A DNA stretch of 64,000 bases from Paenibacillus lutrae (GTDB taxonomy: Bacteria; Bacillota; Bacilli; Paenibacillales; NBRC-103111): assembly GCF_009757775.1 (NCBI RefSeq), contig NZ_RHLK01000006.1:62001-126000 (forward strand), read 5' to 3'. The notes below the pieces were generated by a model. It was not told the DNA's origin. It saw only the letters and a list, made by a program, of their open reading frames with translations, and made no database searches. Made by a program: the position numbers and the translations under genes. Positions 29,220 through 37,823 of the stretch are shown here, one piece after another (position 1 is the stretch's first letter; the number at the start of each line of letters is the position of its first letter).

Positions 29220-30092
29220 TTAGCTGCTGTTCATAGACAACATCGCCGGAGCCGCTACGACTACCATTACAACTACGAAAATGAGCACCATCGGAATGAC
29301 AAGCTTGGAGGATGCTTCTTCTCCCAGTTTCCGGGATTCCGCTTTTCGTCGGTCCCATAGTTCCTTGGACAGTGAGCGTAAAGCCACTAGAAAATCATCG
29401 CCTCCGCGTCTGTAATTGAGCAGAATTGTCGTCGTAAAGAGCGCAATTTCCTGCATGGCACAGCGTTTATTCAGATCCTCCAGCACTTTAGGCAAGGATG
29501 CATTCATTTCAAGTTCACGGGCGGCTTGAACTAGCTCCACTTGTAAGGCAGATGTGGTAAGGCGACTGCTGTCTACGCAGCGGCTAAGTGCTTTTTGAAC
29601 GGTTTCTCCGGCATTAATGAGCAGAATCATTTTACTGAGCACTTCCGGAAGCTCCATAATAATGTCGCGTTTGCGTTTTTTGACTCTCTGGTCCATCTGA
29701 TTGATCAAGATTACCGGCGTCAAGCATGCTCCTAATATACCAAGCAGAGCAACCGCTGGATCCCCGCCGGCCGCCAGACCGAGAATACTGCATCCCAGAA
29801 GAACAAATAGCGCGGACAGAATCATGTCCCCAATCGCAGATTTGGCATGCACTAGAGTATCCTTAAACCCGTGCAAGGCCGAGATTCGCTGCATAATACG
29901 GGCGGCCGCTTCCGGAAAACGCTCCATCACCCTACCCTTCTCTACCGCATACAAACCTGCGGGGGCAAGCCATGGAAAGCGGAGGGGATAAGAACGTTCA
30001 CCTTGAGCAGCGGCATATCTAAGTCGTCCGGCTACCTGCAGGACAATGAGAGCCAGCCCTGATGCCATAGCCAGTAATACAAGCAGGAGCAT
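29220..30092 (-). CDS. tadC: Tad secretion inner-membrane protein TadC
   Basis: The 290-residue protein has a GspF-type (T2SSF) domain: PEVLSKMILLINAGETVQKAL and GDDFLVALRSLSKELWDRRKAE, flanked by membrane helices at both ends and in the middle. TadC pairs with TadB as the membrane platform of the pilus machine. It starts 5 bp after tadB. Confidence 0.88.
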   Translation of the reverse strand: MLLLVLLAMASGLALIVLQVAGRLRYAAAQGERSYPLRFPWLAPAGLYAVEKGRVMERFPEAAARIMQRISALHGFKDTLVHAKSAIGDMILSALFVLLGCSILGLAAGGDPAVALLGILGACLTPVILINQMDQRVKKRKRDIIMELPEVLSKMILLINAGETVQKALSRCVDSSRLTTSALQVELVQAARELEMNASLPKVLEDLNKRCAMQEIALFTTTILLNYRRGGDDFLVALRSLSKELWDRRKAESRKLGEEASSKLVIPMVLIFVVVMVVVAAPAMLSMNSS

Positions 30093-30096
30093 ATAT

Positions 30097-31089
30097 TCAC
30101 ACCTTTATATCCATGATTTTGGTAATAAGCCAAAAGCATGCGGCTAGAACAAGCAAGCCACCCGTCATGATCAATGGACCGATGCCGCTGTATAACGGAG
30201 CCATATAATCGGGTGAACTGAAGCTCAGAACCGCTACCATGGCAATAGGAGCCGCCAGTAAAATGCGGGACTCGAATCTTTTCTGGGCAACGAGTACAGA
30301 AATATCCTGCACAATCTCAAGCTTATCTCCAATAATTGCGGCGGTGCGCCGGATAACTTCTACTAGGTTTCCTCCTGTGCGCTTGCAAGTAATAAACACA
30401 TCAGCGAAATTGGAGATATCTTCTGTGCCGGCTCTGCATGCAAAATCTGCAACCGCCTTCTCAATAGGTTCCCCGTTATCGAGTCTACGAACGATGATTT
30501 CGAACTCAAGAACGATCAGGCAATTGGGATCGGGATAAAGCAGCTTCAAATCTTTCCAGGTTTCACGAAAAGAGCTTTCTACTGATCTTCCTGCCGACAA
30601 TGAGGTGGACATGCAGTAAAGAGCTTGCTTGAACTGTTGGTTAAGCCTCTCCTTTCTCAGATGCATAAGCCGAATTCGCCGGAATCGGGGCATAAGTAAT
30701 CCCAATAGCAGACCTGCAAGGGACAACAGCAGCTGCTTATAAAAAATAAAACTTACTCCTGCAAATACGAGTCCCGTAATTCCAATTGTGAAAGCTTGTT
30801 CTTTAGGTGACATTTGGTACACATTGTAATCAGTCAGATTGTTTCTTACCGCAGCACTTCGTGCAAGCTTCGATGATTCTTCTGGAAGCAGTTCATGCTT
30901 GCTGCGGCCAAAGTTTATAAGTCGGCTTCTAATGGAAATGCTCATCCTTTCGTTAGCCGCTTCCTGTGGCTGGACATGTGTTCGTTCTTCTAAGGTCCCA
31001 AATTCACTGAGCTTCTTCTTTTTATCAGCGATATAAAATATCAGCCAAATCCCGAAACCGATTAAAGCTGCAGCGGTGATGATTTTCAT
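30097..31089 (-). CDS. tadB: Tad secretion inner-membrane protein TadB
   Basis: The protein is about 330 residues and carries a GspF-type domain (STSLSAGRSVESSFRETWKDL, CKRTGGNLVEVIRRTAAIIGD) with membrane helices. ATG 31089 overlaps the tadA stop codon (ATGA) and has GGGGG upstream, so tadB is translationally coupled to tadA. The longer upstream frame is not needed. Confidence 0.88.
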   Translation of the reverse strand: MKIITAAALIGFGIWLIFYIADKKKKLSEFGTLEERTHVQPQEAANERMSISIRSRLINFGRSKHELLPEESSKLARSAAVRNNLTDYNVYQMSPKEQAFTIGITGLVFAGVSFIFYKQLLLSLAGLLLGLLMPRFRRIRLMHLRKERLNQQFKQALYCMSTSLSAGRSVESSFRETWKDLKLLYPDPNCLIVLEFEIIVRRLDNGEPIEKAVADFACRAGTEDISNFADVFITCKRTGGNLVEVIRRTAAIIGDKLEIVQDISVLVAQKRFESRILLAAPIAMVAVLSFSSPDYMAPLYSGIGPLIMTGGLLVLAACFWLITKIMDIKV

Positions 31090-31470
31090 GAGGATGCCCC
31101 CTTCCCAATCCGAAGCCAAGCAGGCGTACGCACTCCTGCCATGCGGCATTTCCAGTCGTTGATCAGCGGATTGCCCGTGTAAATCAATTCACCGTTAACT
31201 TTGCCGGCTTCATCCTCTCCGCGGTCATCAAAAACGAAAAGCGGATTCAGAATCACTTCTCCTTCACTCAGCCCGGCTATTTCGCTAATTTCGGTTATTT
31301 TACGAGATTTGTCCCGCATACGCGTCAGATGAACCATAATGTCAATTGCGGACGAGATCTGCTTGCGGATTACTTCCACCGGCAAATTTGCCCCGCTCAG
31401 TACCATCGTTTCAAGCCGGATGAGCATGTCCTGACTGGTATTGGCGTGTCCCGTTGATAAACTAGTATAT
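31086..31470 (-). pseudogene. tadA: 3' fragment of the Tad ATPase gene tadA/cpaF, cut off by prophage integration
   Basis: Only the last 125 or so residues of the TadA/CpaF ATPase remain: STGHANTSQDMLIRLETMVL, PVEVIRKQISSAIDIMVHLTRM and a C-terminal tail, matching the end of CpaF. Walker A, Walker B and the N-terminal domain are missing. Upstream of the STGHAN box the frame runs into AT-rich phage DNA that supplies an artificial start at 31508. The fragment keeps its coupling to tadB. The 5' part should lie at the far prophage end, outside the window. Confidence 0.85.
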
Positions 31471-31480
31471 AGTTTAATAT
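31440..31480. other. Putative prophage-host junction (attachment site, window-left end)
   Basis: Homology to tadA ends here within the codons for the STGHAN motif and the sequence becomes AT-rich. An inverted repeat AAACTA-GTATA-TAGTTT (31459-31475) lies exactly at the edge. The core cannot be fixed without the other junction. Confidence 0.6.
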
Positions 31481-31579
31481 ATAGTTCATTTTTGCGATCA
31501 AGTATCAATTCGAATTTTACTGTAGACTATTATGGGTTTGTGTGCTATATTTAGATAAATCCGGAAGAACCGGTTGAAG

Positions 31580-31613
31580 AAAAGGACCATGGGAAAGCAT
31601 CCCGCGGTCCTTT
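31580..31613. terminator. Terminator at the prophage end
   Basis: AAAAGGACC / GGTCCTTTT arms with an inner ATGGGA/TCCCGC stem. T-runs flank both sides, so it may work in both directions. It ends the leftward 151-aa gene and insulates the tadA remnant. Confidence 0.75.
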
Positions 31614-31620
31614 TTTCGTT

Positions 31621-32076
31621 TCATTTGTAGAACTCTACAATATACTTCTGTAACTTAACGACAATCTCCGATTTAATCACATCACGCGTAAAAGTAACAT
31701 CATCATGGTATCCCCGGCAAATGAACTTAACCCGCAGATTATTATCAGCCGTTTCATCCTCATAAACTTTAATCCCAGCTTCACGCAGCTCTTTTTTGGT
31801 GGACTGTATATCCGCTATGATCCGGTTAATCAATTGGTTTGTAACCATCTTGTATAGCTTGTTTAAAGTGTTTTCGGTAACGTCGATCTTGCGCAGGCTG
31901 TTCTCCGTGATTGTCAGAATCATCGGAAGTATCGTCAGAGTGCGGATAAGGACCAGCTCTTCTAATGTAGGCATCGGGCTTTTACTCTTCGGTTCGTCGA
32001 CCCTCGTCTTTATAAAAGCAGCACGATCCTTCGGCGTAAGCGTTCGAGTGCCTTCCATCATTCTTTTCTCATCCAT
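31621..32076 (-). CDS. Hypothetical phage protein (151 aa) behind a LexA-type box
   Basis: I do not recognise a family. The protein has a basic N-terminus, a long helical middle (about residues 40-95, PTLEELVLIRTLTILPMILT then a charged helix) and an alpha/beta end. ATG 32076 has GGGAG seven bases upstream. It has its own promoter overlapped downstream by GAACATCTGTTC, so it is probably SOS-induced. Its place beside the attachment site could suit a role in excision or host takeover, but that is speculation. Confidence 0.7.
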   Translation of the reverse strand: MDEKRMMEGTRTLTPKDRAAFIKTRVDEPKSKSPMPTLEELVLIRTLTILPMILTITENSLRKIDVTENTLNKLYKMVTNQLINRIIADIQSTKKELREAGIKVYEDETADNNLRVKFICRGYHDDVTFTRDVIKSEIVVKLQKYIVEFYK

Positions 32077-32095
32077 AATCTCGCTCCCATCAAAA

Positions 32096-32115
32096 GAACA
32101 TCTGTTCTTATTATA
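32096..32115 (-). promoter_or_regulatory. Promoter -10 with adjacent LexA-type operator
   Basis: GAACATCTGTTC (32096-32107) fits GAAC-N4-GTTC, the core of the Gram-positive LexA (DinR) box. It directly follows a perfect -10 TATAAT (32110-32115 on the minus strand); the -35 TTTACT is 16 bp upstream. Repression by LexA in the lysogen is the expected behaviour. Confidence 0.65.
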
Positions 32116-32146
32116 AGCGGAAAAGGTCAGGAGTAAACAAAAAAAT

Positions 32147-32167
32147 CCCTGCCAAGTATCGGCAGGG
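32147..32167 (-). terminator. Terminator after the endolysin gene
   Basis: A perfect 7-bp stem CCCTGCC / GGCAGGG with loop GATACTT is followed by ATTTTTTT on the minus strand. It closes the late transcript 8 bp past the amidase stop. Confidence 0.85.
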
Positions 32168-32174
32168 AAGAACG

Positions 32175-32909
32175 TTAATCCGTTACACGGTCAATCAAGG
32201 CAAATAGCAGCCAAGGCAGCTCTCTTTCCATTTCTCCGTTCTTAAGGCGCATCTTCCACAGTTCAGGACTCTCCAGCTTGCCTTTAGCCGCCAGATTATC
32301 AATCGCCTTATTCCCCATTTCGATCCTCCAGTTATCCACCTTTACAGCCTCCTTTTTGGGCTTCAGCCCATAGTGTTTAATGATGGCATTCGCGATTGCA
32401 CCGGCGCAGATACGGCGGTACGAATCATCCTTCAGCAGCTCGGCTTCCTGCCGATTAGTCATAAACCCGCATTCGATCAGGATTGCATCCATATTTGTCT
32501 CCCTGAGCACATGCAGATCGCCGAGCTTCACGCCACGGTTACGGCGCCCGGTAGCGATGACCAGTTCGGCCTGTACAGCTTCCGCGATGGCTCGGGAGCC
32601 CGAAGGGTTAGTGGTATAGACAAACGTTTCAATCCCTTGAGCATCGCTCCACTGGCCCCCTGCTGCATTAGCATGGATCGATACATAGAGATCTGCACCC
32701 CACCTGTTGGCTTGATCGGTACGTTCCCGCAGGGGCACGTCCCGGGCGTCAGAGTGAACAGTCTGCAGCTCCACACTCTTGTACTCACGTAAGATGGGTG
32801 CCAGATGATTGGCTACTGCTCGGTTAAACTGGTATTCTTTCATCAACCCATCGGGCGTTTGCTTTCCCGGAGTCTCCGGTCCGTGGCCGGCGTCCAGCAT
32901 AATCTTCAT
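32175..32909 (-). CDS. Phage endolysin, N-acetylmuramoyl-L-alanine amidase (Amidase_3)
   Basis: The 244-residue protein begins with the zinc amidase domain: LDAGHGPETPGKQT (His ligand), KEYQFNRAVA (Glu ligand), SIHANAAGG (His) and ILIECGFMTNRQEA (catalytic Glu), covering about residues 1-175. A 65-residue tail may bind the cell wall. No signal peptide, so release depends on the adjacent holin. GAGAGGTGA precedes the ATG. It is the last gene of the late operon. Confidence 0.92.
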   Translation of the reverse strand: MKIMLDAGHGPETPGKQTPDGLMKEYQFNRAVANHLAPILREYKSVELQTVHSDARDVPLRERTDQANRWGADLYVSIHANAAGGQWSDAQGIETFVYTTNPSGSRAIAEAVQAELVIATGRRNRGVKLGDLHVLRETNMDAILIECGFMTNRQEAELLKDDSYRRICAGAIANAIIKHYGLKPKKEAVKVDNWRIEMGNKAIDNLAAKGKLESPELWKMRLKNGEMERELPWLLFALIDRVTD

Positions 32910-33512
32910 TTATCTCACCTCTCTTTCTATAGGTTTCATTTCGCTCAGAATCTTGTCCACCATGACATACCGGCGCGCAGCCTCCTCGGACTGAACTTCA
33001 TTTCCGTTTTGCAATAGATTGGCATACTCCGTCATTTTGGTATGGACCCGTCCGGCCCTTTCGTAAATCTCAGCCTGCGTCAAGGAGGATACATCTTCTG
33101 ATGTAATGTGTGCAGCCTCCTGGACAGCATTTCCTTCAGCTTGAATATCAGCTGCTTTTTGTTTCTGAAATGAAACGTCTTTCGCCCCTTTAGCGGTGAT
33201 ATAGGCCATGACTAGACCGGCTATAACCATGACTTCTTGCTCGTCAATGGGAATGCCGAGGTACTCAGAAAAGAAGAGAATCAAACAGGCAATAGCTGCC
33301 GTGAAAAACTTTGTGCTATTGAAGGTGATTTTCTCACCGTTCTTCATTTTTTGAATGTCTATAATAATCTGCATGACCAAAAAGTTTCCGACAATAAAAA
33401 TAGAAGCAACAAGTTTATCGATGGAAATATGCCATCCGAATATTTTGTTCAAATATACAGCAATCACCGAAGCGATCACCGTAATAAATTTTGGATCAAT
33501 CCATTTACTCAT
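32910..33512 (-). CDS. Holin-like membrane protein
   Basis: The 200-residue protein has three hydrophobic segments in the first 115 residues (FITVIASVIAVYLNKIFG, LVASIFIVGNFLVMQIII, FFTAAIACLILFFSEYLG, and a weaker VMVIAGLVMAYITA), then a charged soluble tail. Its stop is one base from the endolysin start. Location and topology support a holin of the long Firmicute type (LLH-like). The ribosome binding site is GGGAGGGAGAG. Confidence 0.8.
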   Translation of the reverse strand: MSKWIDPKFITVIASVIAVYLNKIFGWHISIDKLVASIFIVGNFLVMQIIIDIQKMKNGEKITFNSTKFFTAAIACLILFFSEYLGIPIDEQEVMVIAGLVMAYITAKGAKDVSFQKQKAADIQAEGNAVQEAAHITSEDVSSLTQAEIYERAGRVHTKMTEYANLLQNGNEVQSEEAARRYVMVDKILSEMKPIEREVR

Positions 33513-33534
33513 TACTCCACTCTCCCTCCCGGCG

Positions 33535-33711
33535 CTATACCGCCGGTGATGATTTCAAGCACCCTTTGGAGCTCATCGCTACCTGATCGCAGCATGTCGT
33601 CAAATCGCCATATGCGTACAGCAGCTGACTCGCTATCTCTGGTCCGTACAGTTCGCGTATGATCCGGTACGTTTCCTCTTCTACCGCCTTTTCCATTGGT
33701 TCGAGAAGCAA
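33535..33711 (-). CDS. Small phage protein upstream of the holin (58 aa)
   Basis: The frame uses TTG 33711 with AAAGGAG ten bases upstream, giving 58 residues with an acidic helical N-terminus (EKAVEEETYRIIRELYG) and three cysteines. A competing frame (33512-33721) overlaps it and ends in a TAATG junction with the holin, but its start abuts the ribosome binding site. Codon pattern favours the frame given here for its first half. Function unknown. Confidence 0.5.
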   Translation of the reverse strand: MLLEPMEKAVEEETYRIIRELYGPEIASQLLYAYGDLTTCCDQVAMSSKGCLKSSPAV

Positions 33712-33762
33712 TGGGGACCAACTCCTTTATAATAGAAAGAACCGATCGGATGATCGGCTCTC

Positions 33763-36700
33763 TTACTTTAGATTGAGTTCTTTTTTCAGCTCTTTACGAC
33801 CCTTCTCACCGGCCTTGGTTAGAGCATTGATCATTGACTTCACCTTTGCATCATTGCTCTTTGTGTCTGGTATTTTAGCGATCAGGCGCGCTGCCTCGTC
33901 CCCGACTGTTTTTTGGTACTTAACAAATTGATCTGGACTCAGTTTTATTTTCTTGGGCTCTTTGGTCGTTCTATCTGTACCGCTGATGGTTTTGTCTACG
34001 ACCCGCGGCGCAATACGCTTGTCTCCTGTGGCATTAAGCAGGTCCACCACTTTCTTCGCCTCTGGTGATACCTGATATTTATTCGTAAATGCAGGGTTCA
34101 GGAAGACGTTGAATAAGCTATTGTCTTGCATAATAGTCTTTCCTTTACCTAGAGTATCAATCGATTGTGGAAGCTTGTCAGATAGACCCGGAATCTTTGC
34201 TTTGACCTTATTAAGTGCCAGTTGAAGCTTGCTCGGATCATACGTCTCACGTTTTGTGTTATCGCGTAATTGATTGATCTGGTTGAGAGCTGTAGGAACG
34301 AATGACGCAGGCGCATTGGTTGCAACGTTATCAACGAATTTACGTACTGAATTTTCTTCCCCATACGAGGTTGCAAATGCGTCTTTTAATCCCTTTAGAA
34401 CTGATTGTTCACCAATCGTATTCAACCCTCCAGTTAGGGAATCGTAAGCTGTACTGAGAGCGCCATTAGCTGCGTCTGTGGCTTTCTTTCCATCATTTGA
34501 AGATTCAGCTATATTAGCACCGGCTGAAAGAGTCATCGCTACAGGTTGGGCCCAATCATAGTTGAACAGCGTGTCGCCTTCACGTAAATTCGCGGCTTCT
34601 TTCATTGATTTAAAGTTTCCAGAAACAAGCTCTTTCGACCACCGCTGCAGGGCGCTTCCGTTAATCTGATATTGCCCCTGCCCTGCCTGACGTTCAAGTT
34701 CCCGTACATCTCGATCTTTGTCAGATGCACCGGTAATTATTCCGGTATCTGCCAGATAATAACCCAATCCAGTCATTCCGGTCCCCACAAAAGCCCTCAT
34801 AGTGGTTAGGATCACATCTTCCCGAGTCTTTATACTACCTTTCTTCAGAAAGGGTTCTGCTAATTCATAGGCGGCTTTTAAGAATCCGGCAGGAGAATAT
34901 TCAAGAGCTCGGGTGATAATGTTACCCGGTGTTTTTGGGTATTTCAAAACCAATGATCCAATACCAAAATCTTGTCTCAAATTCAGTAATCTCTTCGTCC
35001 CTTGTAGCCCTTGGGCAATTAAACTATCATCCTGTAATGTAACATACTTGCCATACTCGTCAGCGATGGCCTTAACGTTATTATCAATGTTCATCATATA
35101 TCGCTCAGAATGCTGTTTTAAGGCACTTCCCTTGAGACCTTTATTCATCCCGTCCAAATGTGCCATTTCGCGTAAACGTTGGTTAACAGCCCGATTGTAT
35201 GCGGCGTAGTCAAACCCTTTCAGAGCTGCTCCTAGCGTTTTCTCTAAGTATGTGAGAGGGTTTAACTTGCTATGGAACGTCTTACCATTAAGATCATAGG
35301 CGGTCGTTAATCCTTCCGGGTTCACACCCTTCCATCCGGCTTTAACACCAACGTTCAAACCTTTAAAATAATCTTTCGTGGGAGCAAACCAGTTCTCCCA
35401 ACCACCTTTTGCTATCGTGATGGTTCGATCCTTCCCGGTGATTGTAGAGGTTGCCCAGTCGACCGGCACTGATACTGTACGGTTTATTCGCTCAAGACGA
35501 TAGAAAATTTCGTTTCCGATGATATTCCGAACAAGCGTTTTAGGATTTAATAGCTGCCCGATTGTCTGAGTTGTATCTATCTTTTTTAGTAATCCAGATC
35601 TCTCTAAAGAATTAAGAACCGCTTGAAGATCCTGACTCGCCATTGTTTTAGCCTCGCCCGATAGACCCGATACCCTTTTTGCAAGTTCCTCGATCTCCGT
35701 GACCTGTTCAGGGGTTAAGTCTCGATTCTTGACGAACCGATCTGCAATTTTCTCTGCTTCCGATATTGTTTCTTCCTTGATTCTTTTGCTGCTCATGCTA
35801 AGTTGCTCTTGTGCCTTCTCGTAAATTTCCACAAGCTTCGGCCGTATTGCCTCACCGAATTCCTTCACCATTGCGGTGGACCAATCAGCAAATTTCACTG
35901 TTCCCTTTGCCATCTTGGAGGCTCCAATAATTGCATAGTTCAGCACGATTTCAGGGTCAATACCTGATGAGATTTGAATCCCTTTGGCTCTCAAACGCTC
36001 CTTCGCCGCCTGTTCTTGCGCTTCAAGGAAACTCACCACTTTATCCTTCACGCGCTTGTCAGACAGCTCTTTAGGGGGCTTAGCCGTACGAGGTTGCTTA
36101 GTCTTGGTCGAGACAAATGATTTCGCGTCTTGTACAAACTGCCGGATCGCAGTAGCTTCTTCATCGCTTACCTTTTGACCTGCACGATATTTCCCTAGTA
36201 TGTCCATCACATTTGCAGACGCGCTACTATTCCCCTTCATTTTCTGAACAGTACCTGCTAAACCTTCGATTTGATCAGCCATTTCTGGAGTGATTTTTAC
36301 CTCTTTACCCGGTCGTAATCTTTTACTAATATTTATAGCCAGACCTTCTGCGTAAACAAGAGCACCTTGTGGTGTGAGTTTATCGTACAAACTTGCGGCT
36401 TGAAGGGCCTGCCCGGTTTTAGTTAGCTGTTCAGCTAATTTCTCTGCAACTAAAATAGCTCTATCAGTCATTCCTTTTGATTGATATTCATCAATCAGAC
36501 GATAAGCAGTAGTGACATCTACATCACTAAAGCGAGTGGTCTGGGTCAGCAATTCCCTTGATGTTTTATCAAGGTCTAAGACGCGCTCATTCGCCTTTGC
36601 CACCGCTGAAGCATTAGTAGTTGGCTCGTAGTGTCTGAACTGCTCTGCGCCCTCTTTGAATGTTTCTGTAGCTTTAGGTGACTGGGTTAATGTTCTAAAT

Positions 36701-37818
36701 GTGCCACGTTCCTTTAATGGTTTAATTTCTGGGCCAATAATCTGTGCTTCCGCTTTCGGTAATTCTTTATTGTAAAGGCTAGGTACAGGATCATCGGTTG
36801 ACCGAGTTAGTTCATCCAAGCTAGGCATTTTGAACCTCTGGCCAGAAACTGAGGGTTCAGGCAAAGCGCTCAATGGGGCTAGCGAAGGTTGCTCCAATGC
36901 CACTGAGGACATAGGTAGTTCTTGCCTTGCAACTGCGGCAGGCGGTAACTCTTGTAGTTTAGGAACACTACCTTTTCTGAGAGCCTTTATCCCTGATCCA
37001 ATACCGCCTAAAGCTGCACCACCAGCTGCACCGACCGCGCCTTCAAAGAGTACATTCTCAAGCATATCCCCATTAAAATCTCCACCGGTCATCAACGTTC
37101 TTGGTACCGCATAGGCAGCCGATCCTAGTGCTTCTTGAGCTGCTAATCGGGGAATGCCTGTTAAAGTTGGTGCCCCTAATTTCTGAGTTGTCTTATTTAA
37201 TGCGGATCCAAGCATGGGTCCGCTAAAAAAAGTCTTACCCACGTTCATTTCTATCTGTCCGGGATTTACAAAGAAACCTCCGAGACCACCGGCTATTTGA
37301 GCGGCCATATCCCCGACTTTACTGCCAGTTGATTGAGCCGGTACAGGTATAGGCGCACCCATCACAGAGGATGCACCTTGGTTGAAGTTTTGAATTACCT
37401 TGCCGGGTGTCGTGTTATATAAGAGGCTGTCCATTCCTTGAGCATAAAGATCAACCGTGTTGTCTTTAATAGCTTTCAAGAAGGAGTTACTCGGATCATT
37501 ATTGATCGCTTGTTGCGTTCTAGTGCGCTGAAGATCAACAGGAGAAACGGGAATATCCTTGTATAAACTCTTCGAATTGACCACGCTCATAGGGTCATAG
37601 GTTGGCGGCTTATAACCGGCTGATATGCCTAGTTGACCGATCTTACTACCAACCTGCGTAAGCGCGTTGGCTGCTTTCTCAGAGAATGAGGGGCGAGTGT
37701 CTTCGATTATTCCAAGTCTCATACGATTTTCATCGAACAGACTTTTCCCGTTGGTTTGTGGAGAGCCTCCATTGCTGATCCCTAACCTTTTACGATTTTC
37801 GTCAAAGAGTGAAGCCAA
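33763..37818 (-). CDS. Very large virion protein, presumed DNA-ejection/internal virion protein
   Basis: About 1351 residues. The N-terminus carries two copies of SLFDENR-x-RLGI (near residues 3 and 27). Gly/Ala-rich hydrophobic stretches follow (QIAGGLGGFFVNPG, GAVGAAGGAALGGIGSGIKAL). The centre, about residues 560-720, is helical and charged. The second half includes aromatic-rich segments. This resembles the large ejection proteins of podoviruses, which sit in the capsid and form a channel for DNA entry. TTG 37818 is chosen because GGAGGTG lies six bases upstream. It follows the transglycosylase frame directly, the same pairing seen fused in T7 gp16. Confidence 0.65.
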   Translation of the reverse strand: MASLFDENRKRLGISNGGSPQTNGKSLFDENRMRLGIIEDTRPSFSEKAANALTQVGSKIGQLGISAGYKPPTYDPMSVVNSKSLYKDIPVSPVDLQRTRTQQAINNDPSNSFLKAIKDNTVDLYAQGMDSLLYNTTPGKVIQNFNQGASSVMGAPIPVPAQSTGSKVGDMAAQIAGGLGGFFVNPGQIEMNVGKTFFSGPMLGSALNKTTQKLGAPTLTGIPRLAAQEALGSAAYAVPRTLMTGGDFNGDMLENVLFEGAVGAAGGAALGGIGSGIKALRKGSVPKLQELPPAAVARQELPMSSVALEQPSLAPLSALPEPSVSGQRFKMPSLDELTRSTDDPVPSLYNKELPKAEAQIIGPEIKPLKERGTFRTLTQSPKATETFKEGAEQFRHYEPTTNASAVAKANERVLDLDKTSRELLTQTTRFSDVDVTTAYRLIDEYQSKGMTDRAILVAEKLAEQLTKTGQALQAASLYDKLTPQGALVYAEGLAINISKRLRPGKEVKITPEMADQIEGLAGTVQKMKGNSSASANVMDILGKYRAGQKVSDEEATAIRQFVQDAKSFVSTKTKQPRTAKPPKELSDKRVKDKVVSFLEAQEQAAKERLRAKGIQISSGIDPEIVLNYAIIGASKMAKGTVKFADWSTAMVKEFGEAIRPKLVEIYEKAQEQLSMSSKRIKEETISEAEKIADRFVKNRDLTPEQVTEIEELAKRVSGLSGEAKTMASQDLQAVLNSLERSGLLKKIDTTQTIGQLLNPKTLVRNIIGNEIFYRLERINRTVSVPVDWATSTITGKDRTITIAKGGWENWFAPTKDYFKGLNVGVKAGWKGVNPEGLTTAYDLNGKTFHSKLNPLTYLEKTLGAALKGFDYAAYNRAVNQRLREMAHLDGMNKGLKGSALKQHSERYMMNIDNNVKAIADEYGKYVTLQDDSLIAQGLQGTKRLLNLRQDFGIGSLVLKYPKTPGNIITRALEYSPAGFLKAAYELAEPFLKKGSIKTREDVILTTMRAFVGTGMTGLGYYLADTGIITGASDKDRDVRELERQAGQGQYQINGSALQRWSKELVSGNFKSMKEAANLREGDTLFNYDWAQPVAMTLSAGANIAESSNDGKKATDAANGALSTAYDSLTGGLNTIGEQSVLKGLKDAFATSYGEENSVRKFVDNVATNAPASFVPTALNQINQLRDNTKRETYDPSKLQLALNKVKAKIPGLSDKLPQSIDTLGKGKTIMQDNSLFNVFLNPAFTNKYQVSPEAKKVVDLLNATGDKRIAPRVVDKTISGTDRTTKEPKKIKLSPDQFVKYQKTVGDEAARLIAKIPDTKSNDAKVKSMINALTKAGEKGRKELKKELNLK

Positions 37819-37823
37819 TCCAC

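Noticed and set aside
31086-31508. A functional 140-residue protein from the tadA remnant
   Set aside because: The first 17 residues come from phage DNA, no ribosome binding site precedes 31508, and both Walker motifs are missing.
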